Source of the DNA: CBFHSF01 sp965661055
GTDB taxonomy: Bacteria; Bacteroidota; Bacteroidia; Flavobacteriales; Schleiferiaceae
DNA length: 64,000 nucleotides
NCBI GenBank assembly: GCA_965661055.1
Contig: CBFICS010000009.1
Coordinates: 13,752 to 77,751 of the forward strand
Direction of reading: 5' to 3'
Position 1 is the first letter of the stretch; the number at the start of each line of letters is the position of its first letter. Of the stretch, positions 41,918 to 50,648 are shown one piece after another. Below the pieces are notes generated by a model that saw only the letters and a list, made by a program, of their open reading frames with translations, did not search any database and was not told the origin of the DNA. The position numbers were made by a program, and so were the translations under genes.

Positions 41918-44509
41918 ATGCGTTACTTACTGATTTTACTTTCGTTATTTACGATTACATCGTGTACAGACTCTACGGTTGAATCAAGTGATTTGGTAGA
42001 GGCCATACCCATTACCTCTCCGGTAATTATTAGAATTAACGACATTCAGGAGGCTTCAACTAACTGGGACAACTCTTTGGTTGCCAACACAGTAGACACC
42101 CTTAACGCTTTTTATGAATTTTTCACCCAAGCCCATGCGTTAAAGCAATGGTTTTCAAAAGCTCCAAAAATTTTAGATCAACCCATATGGATTGCAAGCC
42201 AAAAAAGCGGGGCCCATGAATACAGTTGGTTATGGGTATTAAGAGATGTTGAAAAAGCGAGTCTCTTGTCAAAAATCTCTGAGAAAACTTTGGTAAGAAA
42301 CTACAGTGGAGTAGATATTTTCGAGTTCTCCCTCAATGAAAATAAGTGGTATGCTTCTTCACTAAAACAAGTCATTATTTCTTCATCCACACACAGTTTA
42401 ATTGAAGAGGGAATTAGACAATTACAATCAGAATTTTCACTAGAGAAGAACCAGTTTTTTAACAAGGTAAAGAAGACTGCCAACACGAAAGATCCTTTCA
42501 ATGTATTTATCCAAAATGAAAAGCTCCCTGAGTTAATCCTCTCTGTTTTTCCAGGCACCAAACCAGACTGGTTATCCTCAACCTCAATTTGGGCGGGAAT
42601 TGACGCCAGTATTGAAAGCAACCAAATGGTATTGAATGGTGTGGTTTTGCACCCAGACACCTGTGGCGGATATTTATCAGTTTTTAAAAACTTGGGCAAA
42701 GGTGAATTTGAAGCCCCTGCTGTTTTACCTAACCACATTGCCATGTGGATAGGATTGCACATTGACAATGGGGAAGACTTTTATTCTGAAAGGCTTGAGT
42801 TTTTAAAAAAGGGCAAGGCCTTTAGGTCACAACAAATAAGACTAGGCGACCTGGGAATAAATCCCTTAGTAGATATTTATCCGCTAGTGGATAATGAAAT
42901 CGGAGTGTTTTACTTGCAAAATGTCAGCACAGATCTTTCAGCCACTAAGGTTGGATATATAAAATGCAATGATGAGGACGACCGTGCTGAATTAAGAAAG
43001 TTTTTGACCAACAACAAGGTCTATGAAACCTATAGAGACCACATTCTCTATTCCTCTGCCTACAATCAATTATTTCAAGAGGCCTTCGGAAGACTATTTA
43101 AAGGATTTAACAAACCCTATATTACCGAAAAAGGAAACTACTTGATTTTTGCCGATAATGATTTAGTACTTAAAAATGTAATCAATGAAATATCCGCGGA
43201 AAAAACGCTGAATCAAAATGAAAATTTCATTGAATTTTACAAGCAATACCCAAGCGCTGGCCATCTTTTCGCCATGGTTAAAAACCCAGAAGCTATTTCA
43301 CTTCTGGATAAAATCACCACCCGTGAAACTGCAGCTGAAATCGCTAAGAAAACTAAAAAGTTAGAAAAGGTCACTTGGGCAGGTATCCACATACTAAACA
43401 AAGGAGAAGTTAGCTACCTTCAATCAACGATAAAGTATCAAGAAGAGCAAATTGAAGAGGCAAGACAGCTTTGGTCGCTTACTCTAGAAGCTCCGATGAA
43501 GGGCAAACCTCATTTGATCAAAAATCACTACACCCAAAAAAATGAAGTGTTTGTTCAAGATGAAAACAATGTAATTTATCTGATTGACGGAAAAGGAAAG
43601 ATCTTGTGGAACAAATCTATAGGCGAACCTATTTTAGGAGGCGTTCACCAAGTAGATTTGTTCAAAAACAATAAACTTCAATTGGTTTTCAACACTCCTT
43701 CAAAGCTCTGGATGTTAGATCGCTTAGGTAGAGATGTAGAAAACTTCCCAGTAACTCTTAAAGCTCAATCAACGGCACCTGTAAGTGTATTTGATTATGA
43801 CAAAACCAGGAATTATCGTTTTGTTGTTCCTACCGGAAATCAACTATATAATTACAATAAAGACGGTGAAATGGTAAAGGGATGGGTTTTTGAAGGAATG
43901 AATTCTGACATTAAACACTCTCCTGAACACTTTGCGGTAAACGGCAAAGATTTCATCCTTGTGACAAGCTCGGGCGGAGCGGTGAAATTCATTAATAGAA
44001 GAGGTGAACTAAGGACAGATATCGATGGAAAAATTCCTCTTTCTGACAACCCCTGGTTTTTTGTAAACAAAGACAGTCAACCAAGAGTGGTTACGCTTTC
44101 AGAGAAAGCAACTTTGGTCTCTGTATTCCTTACGGGAAGCATTGACGAAACAGATCTTGGCTTTGATGAAACCGAAAAAATCACCTTTAGCTATAACGGC
44201 CACAGCTACGTCTTTTTAGAGGGTCCCCACCTAAATGTTAGAGATGAGTTGCATCCTTTTACAGCTCAATTAGATGGGACACCCATTGCTGGGCCCTATT
44301 CTTTTTCTATTCACGGAAAAAACTTGTACGGTGTAACTACAAAAAACCCTGATAGGGTTTACGTTTACAACGAAGAGGGTGAAATGGTTGATGGCTTTCC
44401 CGTTTTTGGAAACACAGGGATTGAACTAGGTCCGCTTGAAAACCGATCTATCCCGGTATTACTTGTAGGCACAGGTGATGGCACCTTAATGGCTTATTCG
44501 ATAAGATAG
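41918..44509 (+). CDS. Large lipoprotein with DUF3352-like part and C-terminal propeller-like part
   Basis: 863 residues. A type II signal peptide MRYLLILLSLFTITSC places the lipid-anchored Cys at 16. Residues of about 20-500 alternate helix and strand with phrases such as VIIRINDIQEAS and HLFAMVKNPEAISLLDKI that recall DUF3352-type proteins of Bacteroidota. From about 540 short repeated strands resemble a PQQ/WD-like propeller (NVIYLIDGKGKILWNKSIGE; RVYVYNEEGEMVDGFPVFG). It is likely an outer-membrane-attached, periplasm-facing protein. Function unknown. It is monocistronic, converging on a TauE-like gene 12 bases away. Confidence 0.8.
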   Translation: MRYLLILLSLFTITSCTDSTVESSDLVEAIPITSPVIIRINDIQEASTNWDNSLVANTVDTLNAFYEFFTQAHALKQWFSKAPKILDQPIWIASQKSGAHEYSWLWVLRDVEKASLLSKISEKTLVRNYSGVDIFEFSLNENKWYASSLKQVIISSSTHSLIEEGIRQLQSEFSLEKNQFFNKVKKTANTKDPFNVFIQNEKLPELILSVFPGTKPDWLSSTSIWAGIDASIESNQMVLNGVVLHPDTCGGYLSVFKNLGKGEFEAPAVLPNHIAMWIGLHIDNGEDFYSERLEFLKKGKAFRSQQIRLGDLGINPLVDIYPLVDNEIGVFYLQNVSTDLSATKVGYIKCNDEDDRAELRKFLTNNKVYETYRDHILYSSAYNQLFQEAFGRLFKGFNKPYITEKGNYLIFADNDLVLKNVINEISAEKTLNQNENFIEFYKQYPSAGHLFAMVKNPEAISLLDKITTRETAAEIAKKTKKLEKVTWAGIHILNKGEVSYLQSTIKYQEEQIEEARQLWSLTLEAPMKGKPHLIKNHYTQKNEVFVQDENNVIYLIDGKGKILWNKSIGEPILGGVHQVDLFKNNKLQLVFNTPSKLWMLDRLGRDVENFPVTLKAQSTAPVSVFDYDKTRNYRFVVPTGNQLYNYNKDGEMVKGWVFEGMNSDIKHSPEHFAVNGKDFILVTSSGGAVKFINRRGELRTDIDGKIPLSDNPWFFVNKDSQPRVVTLSEKATLVSVFLTGSIDETDLGFDETEKITFSYNGHSYVFLEGPHLNVRDELHPFTAQLDGTPIAGPYSFSIHGKNLYGVTTKNPDRVYVYNEEGEMVDGFPVFGNTGIELGPLENRSIPVLLVGTGDGTLMAYSIR

Positions 44510-44521
44510 GGTTTAGCAAAA

Positions 44522-45262
44522 TTAGTTGCTTGAACCAATCAGAAGTTTGGTAATTGTAACCATTCCAATCAATAAAATGAGACCTAAAGAAATGGTTCTA
44601 AAATTTTTCTGAGGAATGTAGGCCAACAACTTCTTTCCTAGGTAAGTTCCTAATAACCCAATGACCAATAAAAAAGGGACATATTTTAAATCGTGGTAAT
44701 GAATATACCCATTTCTATAATATACCACGCTTCTGGAAATATCTATCATAAAATCAATAAAGGCAGAAGTGGCTACAAAAACGCTTTTTTCTAAATTGAA
44801 GGAAGCCATGGTCAAACCTCTTATGGCTCCTCCTGTCCCTAAAAGTCCGGCAGAAAAACCGGACAATGTACCTCCTAAAACTGCATTTTTTGACGAAGGC
44901 GAAAAAGACAATGTTTTTCTAATAATAAACAAAAGGCTAAAACAGACTAGAAAGAACCCTAAAACATACTCTAACACTACCGTATTAAATATTTTAGACA
45001 GTAACCCGCCAATCACAACAAACACTACTGATGGGATGCCAATGGTTAGAATTAGTTTTTTGTCTAATCCGTTTTTAAACAAAACAATTTTACTCAGATT
45101 ACTTGACAAATGGAACAACGCCGTAAGCCCTAGAACCGATTGAAAATCAAAATAAAAATTTCCTATCGGCACAAAAAAAACCGAAGAACCAAATCCACCA
45201 ATAGTCCCAACAATTTCAGCTAAAAGAGCTAAAAGTAAAAACAGAAAACTAACCTCTTTCAT
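44522..45262 (-). CDS. TauE/SafE (TSUP) family permease
   Basis: 246 residues, eight or so hydrophobic segments in the two-halves arrangement of sulfite/organosulfonate exporters: the N-terminal motif EIVGTIGGFGSSVFFVPIGN and the second half GGTLSGFSAGLLGTGGAIRG. Substrates are sulfur compounds or organic anions in characterised relatives; here it is not determinable. Transcribed alone on the minus strand. Confidence 0.9.
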   Translation of the reverse strand: MKEVSFLFLLLALLAEIVGTIGGFGSSVFFVPIGNFYFDFQSVLGLTALFHLSSNLSKIVLFKNGLDKKLILTIGIPSVVFVVIGGLLSKIFNTVVLEYVLGFFLVCFSLLFIIRKTLSFSPSSKNAVLGGTLSGFSAGLLGTGGAIRGLTMASFNLEKSVFVATSAFIDFMIDISRSVVYYRNGYIHYHDLKYVPFLLVIGLLGTYLGKKLLAYIPQKNFRTISLGLILLIGMVTITKLLIGSSN

Positions 45263-45334
45263 AGCTTATAGTTAAAATTAGGTAGATATTAGTTTTTCCA
45301 TTCCATAGGATTGAAGAGATTAAAATAAATAATG

Positions 45335-45910
45335 CTATTGTTCTTTCAACTTCTTTTCAAATTTCTCAAGGCTTATTTTACTTTTCCAACGAGAGTAATT
45401 CCCCTCTGCAACTTTTTTATCAAGATCTACTTTTAAATAATCCGACCAACAAGAAAAAAACTCATAATCATGGGCCTTGCCAAATTCAGAGTCATGAGCA
45501 ATTTCTCGAGGTGTAATTAGATAACATCCTCCTACTTCAAAATTAGAGGTATAAGGCCTACACAACATTCCATTGTCTCCCCAAATTTTTATTCTCTTTC
45601 TTGTTTCTTTACCCTTGTACAATTTCACAATCTCAACAGTCATAGAATAAGGCAACCTATCTTCCGGATTCATGGTAATAGATTCAATATAGTCAGAGTA
45701 TTCTATAACTTTTACAAGAGCCACAAAGTCATGAGTTTTAGCAATAACACTAAAAGAACAATCTCCCTCACAGTTGCAGGTACAAGAAAAGGTGTTAATT
45801 GAAAACAACGTCAAAAATGTGAAAATCAAAAAGCTTCTAAGCCTCTTTCCCGAAAACAAAAAAGGCACATTGTTTCTTTTGATTCTTAAACCAGATTTTA
45901 GAGTTTTCAT
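45335..45910 (-). CDS. Secreted TIMP/netrin (NTR)-like OB-fold protein
   Basis: 191 residues from ATG 45910, which has a purine-rich CAGGAAA just before it (the upstream TTG at 45937 is less likely). A long basic n-region is followed by a hydrophobic segment (SFLIFTFLTLFSINTFS) and then CTCNCEGDC. Cleavage just before Cys43 would leave a mature N-terminus CTC, as in TIMP inhibitors, whose N-terminal Cys chelates the protease zinc. The body (HDFVALVKVIEYSDYI, MTVEIVKLYKGKE, NFEVGGCYLITP) fits an NTR-type OB barrel with Cys pairs. Function in bacteria is not established; divergent from the gene at 46009. Confidence 0.7.
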   Translation of the reverse strand: MKTLKSGLRIKRNNVPFLFSGKRLRSFLIFTFLTLFSINTFSCTCNCEGDCSFSVIAKTHDFVALVKVIEYSDYIESITMNPEDRLPYSMTVEIVKLYKGKETRKRIKIWGDNGMLCRPYTSNFEVGGCYLITPREIAHDSEFGKAHDYEFFSCWSDYLKVDLDKKVAEGNYSRWKSKISLEKFEKKLKEQ

Positions 45911-46008
45911 TTTCCTGTTCAATTTATTGCTAGACAATCGTTAAATAATTCTTGCCACAATTTAAAAACAAAAAACATAACTTTATTCCCTAACCAATTC
46001 TGCCGTAG

Positions 46009-46602
46009 ATGAAACAACATTACTTTGCTGTAATAATTACCCTTTATCTTTGCATATCATCTTTTTCTTCAAAAGCTCAAGACAGGCAGTATTATATTGA
46101 TTTTGGTACCCAATTTTTCATGGACGAAATCATTGAATGGCGGTCATTGAACATTACTAAAATGGTAAATTTCAATTCAACGTTTGGTGATTATATTTCA
46201 ATTAATAAATCGTCTAAGTTTGGCTATGGTCTTGGCATGGGGGCTACCCGACTCATTGAGTCACCACTTGACCCTTTAGATCCCAAATATGACTATGAAC
46301 AAAGAGTAAGGCTTTCGTTAAATTTTCTAGTCCATATTAACTACAAGTACGCTATTTTAAAAAAGCACCAAAACGCAACCTATTTCAATACCGAGGTATT
46401 TCTTTGCTTAGACAGCTTTCAGCAACTCAATCTAAACCCAGGATTTAACCTAGGATTTTCTTTTGAAGGCATTGCCACCGATAAGTTTCATTATGAATTG
46501 ACCGCATACATTGGCTACACTCACTCTCAAGGGGAGGTTAGCACCCTTGGCGGGAGAATGTTTGGGGTAAAACTAGGACTAACTCGCAGGGTGGGTCGTT
46601 AA
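46009..46602 (+). CDS. Exported outer-membrane-type protein, unknown family
   Basis: 197 residues. The signal peptide ends near SSKAQ (about residue 23). The mature part has repeated amphipathic strands (YISINKSSKFGYGLGMGATR; LSLNFLVHINYKYAIL; NPGFNLGFSFEG) and ends in a Gly-rich strand MFGVKLGLTRRVG, consistent with a small eight-stranded barrel. No family recognised. The stop overlaps the convergent hydrolase gene by 4 bases (TTAA). Confidence 0.72.
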   Translation: MKQHYFAVIITLYLCISSFSSKAQDRQYYIDFGTQFFMDEIIEWRSLNITKMVNFNSTFGDYISINKSSKFGYGLGMGATRLIESPLDPLDPKYDYEQRVRLSLNFLVHINYKYAILKKHQNATYFNTEVFLCLDSFQQLNLNPGFNLGFSFEGIATDKFHYELTAYIGYTHSQGEVSTLGGRMFGVKLGLTRRVGR

Positions 46603-47510
46603 AAAAACCAAAGGAACTTTTTCCCGATGGTTCTTCGCAAATGCATTTTTTGTCCCACCAGGGGCTGTGACCCCGGCGACATCAAATTTTTGCGGTACAA
46701 ATACTCAAGTCTCATTCCGAATTTTTGGGCAATAGAATGCATGGTGTCACCCATTTTTACGGTATAGTATTTCTCGTAACCCCTTCTGTTTTTCTTTTCA
46801 ATAAAAAGTTTTTCACCTATCGGAAGGGGATCGTCCCAACTCAAATCGTTGTACTCTAAAATATCCTCTACATCTAACTCAAATTCTAAAGCTATCTTAT
46901 CATAGGTATCGCCTTCTGAGACTTCTATGTACTTTAAATCGCTCAGGTGAACCATTACCACATGACGATCTTCCAGTGACAATTCATTCCAATTTTCTAT
47001 TTTATCAAATTGATCCAAATTGTACTTTTCAATCAAGTCTATTAGACGGTCTGCATACTTTTTATTGGTGGCATACCCTGCTTTTCTAAGCCCCTTAGCC
47101 CAACCCTTGTAATCGGCTCTGTCTAATTCAAACAAAAAAGAATAACGACTGCGGGTTGACAAAAACAAGCTGTGGTCTCTAAAACTCTCTTCAGGATCGT
47201 CATACTTTCTAAAACACTCCCCTTTTTTATCGTCGTCGTGGTACACCTTGTCACCATCCCAAGAGTTGTGACATTTTATACCAAAGTGGTTATTTGATTT
47301 CGAGGCTAACTCTGACGTTCCTCCTGCAGACTCTAAAATTCCTTGCGCAAGTGTAATACTGGCAGGAATACCGTATTGCTGCATTTCTTGGATGGCTATC
47401 GATTTGTATTTATTGATATACGCAACATCATCTCTTTGACCCCATAAGGTCGTGGTAGCTAGGAAAAATATCAGGAAAAACGATGGGATATTCTTTAGAT
47501 AGGTATTCAA
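46599..47510 (-). CDS. Exported peptidoglycan hydrolase: glucosaminidase plus two LysM domains
   Basis: 303 residues. The signal peptide is FFLIFFLATTTLWGQ. The glucosaminidase domain (about 35-165) has GIPASITLAQGILESAGG with the catalytic-type Glu and NNHFGIKC. Two LysM repeats follow (about 190-235, starting YIEVSEGDTYDKIALEF; about 250-295, starting YYTVKMGDTMHSIAQKF). It should cleave the glycan strand in the periplasm. The only usable start with a signal peptide is TTG 47508-47510, which places 83 bases inside the end of the preceding PLP-enzyme gene in another frame. Confidence 0.92.
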   Translation of the reverse strand: MNTYLKNIPSFFLIFFLATTTLWGQRDDVAYINKYKSIAIQEMQQYGIPASITLAQGILESAGGTSELASKSNNHFGIKCHNSWDGDKVYHDDDKKGECFRKYDDPEESFRDHSLFLSTRSRYSFLFELDRADYKGWAKGLRKAGYATNKKYADRLIDLIEKYNLDQFDKIENWNELSLEDRHVVMVHLSDLKYIEVSEGDTYDKIALEFELDVEDILEYNDLSWDDPLPIGEKLFIEKKNRRGYEKYYTVKMGDTMHSIAQKFGMRLEYLYRKNLMSPGSQPLVGQKMHLRRTIGKKFLWFF

Positions 47511-48420
47511 TGTGTAGTCCTTTATTCTTTAATTTATTATTCATTCCTATGCCCCCAAACACACCCCCTGTATGCCAAAACAATATTCGAGTGCCTTCCG
47601 GAAATTCCTTTATGCGTTTACTCAGAGCCCACATAGCTTTACCGGTATAAATCGGATCTAATGGAATTTGGGTTTCGAGGTAAAATTGATTAATAAAACG
47701 AATGAGACCTTCAGATATTTTTGCAAAACCACCTAGGTGTTCTTCCGTCCAAAAATCAATTTGCTCAAAGATACTTTTAGCCGTAGCCTCCCCATGGCGG
47801 TCTTTTAAAAAGTTTTCAACTTGAGGTTTTAAATAACTTCCTCCCTTAAGGGCCGGCACACCGATTATCTTTTGGCAGGAGGCAGAGATCGCCATCCCCG
47901 AAAGGGTGGTTCCTGTGCCCATGGAGCACATCATTACATCATAACTCCTCGTCAATTCATCTACCATCTGAGAAGTCCCCAATAACCCAGGCACGTCTTC
48001 TCCACCCATAGGAATATAGTACTCCCGTGAATCGTAGGGCAATTTACTTACCGAATAATTTCTTGAAATTGGAATTAATTCCATGCCCCACTGAAAACAC
48101 ATCCATGTGGTAGGGGTGCTTTTTTCAATTTCTTCCGCCCGAACATACCCTCTGGTTTTTACACCGTTAATATGCCCCCAGAAGGCAAGAGCTAGTAAGT
48201 GATTAGAAAACCCGCCGCCTAGACTAGAAACACTAGAGAACTTTGAAAGGTCAACCCCTTGAAAATAACCCATGAGCTTACGCCATTTGTTGCCGCTAAT
48301 AAACGGGTGTATTAAGTCATCTCTCTTAACGAAAAGTTTCACCCCTGTTCCGTGTAACCAATCCGGCTTCACTTCTACCTCAGGACTTGGTAGTTTTATT
48401 TGAGAATGGTCGTTTTTCAT
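47428..48420 (-). CDS. PLP-dependent ACC deaminase / D-cysteine desulfhydrase family enzyme
   Basis: 330 residues of fold type II PLP enzymes. The PLP Lys is in HPFISGNKWRKLMGY near residue 45, followed by SLGGGFSNHLLALAFWG with the Ser/Asn loop, and the Gly-rich phosphate loop CSMGTGTTLSGMAIS near 163. It deaminates or desulfhydrates a small amino acid; the exact substrate (ACC, D-cysteine) is not predictable. The last 27 codons overlap the signal-peptide region of the downstream hydrolase in another frame. Confidence 0.88.
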   Translation of the reverse strand: MKNDHSQIKLPSPEVEVKPDWLHGTGVKLFVKRDDLIHPFISGNKWRKLMGYFQGVDLSKFSSVSSLGGGFSNHLLALAFWGHINGVKTRGYVRAEEIEKSTPTTWMCFQWGMELIPISRNYSVSKLPYDSREYYIPMGGEDVPGLLGTSQMVDELTRSYDVMMCSMGTGTTLSGMAISASCQKIIGVPALKGGSYLKPQVENFLKDRHGEATAKSIFEQIDFWTEEHLGGFAKISEGLIRFINQFYLETQIPLDPIYTGKAMWALSKRIKEFPEGTRILFWHTGGVFGGIGMNNKLKNKGLHIEYLSKEYPIVFPDIFPSYHDLMGSKR

Positions 48421-48421
48421 T

Positions 48422-48451
48422 TTGTGAGGTCAAGGTAAAAAACGAAATTTG
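48422..48451 (+). promoter_or_regulatory. Probable promoter of the DUF5522 gene and hutU
   Basis: TTG at 48422-48424 and GAAATTTG at 48444-48451 (7 of 8 matches to TAnnTTTG) are 19 bases apart, the standard Bacteroidota spacing. The element ends 6 bases before ATG 48458. Confidence 0.4.
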
Positions 48452-48457
48452 CACAGC

Positions 48458-48628
48458 ATGCAAAATTCAAAGAAAGAATTACAACCTGAGGACTTCTACA
48501 AAACCCCAGAAGGGTACATTGTCTTTACGGAAATATACCATAAAAAAAGAGGCTATTGTTGCCAAAGTGGTTGCAAGCATTGCCCCTATGGCTTTAATAA
48601 AAAGACTGGGCGTATTGATAAAATATAA
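48458..48628 (+). CDS. DUF5522 family small cysteine-rich protein
   Basis: 56 residues. The core YIVFTEIYHKKRGYCCQSG is followed by CKHCPYGF, the compact four-Cys arrangement of DUF5522 (CC-x3-C-x2-C), presumably a metal-binding knuckle. Its ATG at 48458 is followed by a frame of only 57 codons. The urocanate hydratase start lies 5 bases after its stop, so the two are probably one transcript. Function unknown; the Cys array suggests zinc or an iron-sulfur site (inference). Confidence 0.85.
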   Translation: MQNSKKELQPEDFYKTPEGYIVFTEIYHKKRGYCCQSGCKHCPYGFNKKTGRIDKI

Positions 48629-48632
48629 CAAG

Positions 48633-50639
48633 ATGACATCACAAGAATTTAAAAAGGCTATTAAAGAGGGAATTCCTTCTCAGTTACCAGAAAAAAAAGG
48701 CAGATCGGACCAATTCAGCCATGCTCCAGATCGAAAAGAAATTCTAACCACCGAAGAGAAAAAGCTTGCATTAAAGAATGCCTTGCGATATTTTAAACCG
48801 GAATGGCATGAAATCTTGGCGCCAGAATTTGCTGAAGAACTGAACACCTACGGTAGAATTTACATGTATAGGTTTCAGCCAGATTATGAAATGAAGGCAA
48901 GACCTATTGCTGATTATCCAGCAAAATGTGAACAAGCAGCAGCTATTATGTTGATGATTCAAAACAATCTGGATCCTGCGGTAGCGCAGCATCCCGATGA
49001 ATTGATAACCTATGGAGGAAACGGAGGCGTTTTTCAAAATTGGGCACAATACCTTTTGACTATGAAGTACTTATCTGAAATGACAGAAGAACAAACACTT
49101 CACATGTACAGTGGCCACCCAATGGGAATTTTCCCGAGCTCAAAAGAAGCCCCTAGGGTAGTTGTCACCAACGGTATGATGATTCCAAACTACAGCAAAC
49201 CGGATGATTGGGAAAAATTTAATGCACTTGGAGTAACGCAATTCGGACAAATGACTGCTGGGTCATTTATGTACATCGGGCCCCAGGGAATTGTTCATGG
49301 AACGACGATCACTGTATTAAATGCTGCCCGTAAGCTAGACCAATTGAGAAAGACTTCTGGTACCAAAATATTTGTGACAGCGGGGCTTGGTGGGATGAGT
49401 GGCGCTCAACCAAAAGCTGGAAACATTGCAGGGGTAGTTAGTATTACTGCAGAAATTAATCCTGCGGCAGCCCATAAAAGACACGAACAGGGTTGGGTAG
49501 ACGAAATCATCGAAAATGTTGACGAGGCTATCGACTTAGCTCTAAAATATCAGTCAGAAAACACCATTAGATCAATCGCCTTTATCGGAAACATTGTAGA
49601 ATTATGGGAAAGACTTGCTGAAAGAGGTGTAAAAATTGACATTGGCTCTGACCAAACTTCATTGCACAATCCTTGGGCTGGAGGATATTATCCTGTAGGC
49701 CTATCTTTTGAAGAGAGCAATGAATTGATGGCCAAAAATCCAGAGGTTTTTAAAACCAAAGTTCAAGAAACTTTAAGAAGACATATTTCAGCCGTAAACA
49801 CCCTTTCTGATAACGGAATGTATTTCTTCGACTATGGAAATGCATTTTTACTGGAGTCTAGCCGTGCAGGAGCTGAAGTGATGGCAGATAATGGCATCGA
49901 TTTTAAATACCCTAGTTATGTGCAAGATATTTTAGGTCCAATGTGTTTTGATTACGGATTCGGACCGTTCCGATGGGTTTGTGCCTCAGGAAATCCTGAA
50001 GACCTTGAGAAAACAGATCAAATTGCTGCTAAGGTATTAGGAGAAATCATGAGTAATAGTCCTGCGGAAATTCAATTGCATATGGACGATAACATTCGCT
50101 GGATAAAAGCTGCAGGTGAAAACAAAATGGTGGTAGGCTCTCAAGCTAGAATTCTTTACGCCGATGCAGAAGGACGTTCAAAAATTGCTCAAGCATTTAA
50201 CGATGCTATTGCCAAGGGTGAAATCGGACCAGTAATTTTAGGGAGAGATCACCACGATGTTTCTGGAACAGACTCTCCTTTTAGAGAGACTTCAAATATT
50301 TATGATGGATCTCGCTTTACAGCAGACATGGCTATTCAAAATGTTATTGGCGATAGTTTTAGAGGAGCAACGTGGGTATCTATTCACAACGGCGGTGGTG
50401 TTGGCTGGGGTGAAGTGATTAATGGTGGTTTCGGAATGTTACTTGACGGAAGTGAAGCAGCCTCAAGAAAATTGCAGAGTATGTTGTTTTACGATGTAAA
50501 CAATGGTATTGCTAGAAGATCTTGGGCGCGAAATGAGGAAGCACTTTTCGCAATAAAAAGAGAAATGGAAAGAACCCCAGAACTTACCGTAACAATTCCT
50601 AACCTTGCCGATGACACAATCATTGACAAATTATTTTAA
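48633..50639 (+). CDS. hutU: Urocanate hydratase (long form)
   Basis: 668 residues from ATG 48633, chosen because the open frame further upstream runs across the DUF5522 gene. It converts urocanate to imidazolone propionate in histidine breakdown, using tightly bound NAD as an electrophile. Family motifs: ITYGGNGGVFQNWAQYLLTM near 130, YSGHPMGIFPSSKEAPRVVV, GGLGGMSGAQPKAG near 250 (NAD-binding), and the end GWGEVINGGFGMLLDG. It is about 110 residues longer than the roughly 555-residue proteobacterial type, as is common in Bacteroidota. The other hut genes are not in the window. Confidence 0.94.
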   Translation: MTSQEFKKAIKEGIPSQLPEKKGRSDQFSHAPDRKEILTTEEKKLALKNALRYFKPEWHEILAPEFAEELNTYGRIYMYRFQPDYEMKARPIADYPAKCEQAAAIMLMIQNNLDPAVAQHPDELITYGGNGGVFQNWAQYLLTMKYLSEMTEEQTLHMYSGHPMGIFPSSKEAPRVVVTNGMMIPNYSKPDDWEKFNALGVTQFGQMTAGSFMYIGPQGIVHGTTITVLNAARKLDQLRKTSGTKIFVTAGLGGMSGAQPKAGNIAGVVSITAEINPAAAHKRHEQGWVDEIIENVDEAIDLALKYQSENTIRSIAFIGNIVELWERLAERGVKIDIGSDQTSLHNPWAGGYYPVGLSFEESNELMAKNPEVFKTKVQETLRRHISAVNTLSDNGMYFFDYGNAFLLESSRAGAEVMADNGIDFKYPSYVQDILGPMCFDYGFGPFRWVCASGNPEDLEKTDQIAAKVLGEIMSNSPAEIQLHMDDNIRWIKAAGENKMVVGSQARILYADAEGRSKIAQAFNDAIAKGEIGPVILGRDHHDVSGTDSPFRETSNIYDGSRFTADMAIQNVIGDSFRGATWVSIHNGGGVGWGEVINGGFGMLLDGSEAASRKLQSMLFYDVNNGIARRSWARNEEALFAIKREMERTPELTVTIPNLADDTIIDKLF

Positions 50640-50648
50640 CTTAACCTC

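Noticed and set aside
42301..42768. 155-codon antisense open frame inside the large lipoprotein gene
   Set aside because: No start context, no domain, no export signal; the sense strand has a full-length lipoprotein.
44769..45143. 124-codon plus-strand frame opposite the TauE/SafE gene
   Set aside because: Composition is that of antisense to a hydrophobic protein (Pro/Lys/Thr/Asn-rich, no domain).
48387..48632. 82-residue extension of urocanate hydratase
   Set aside because: The same bases hold the complete DUF5522 gene in another frame, and the family core begins after ATG 48633.
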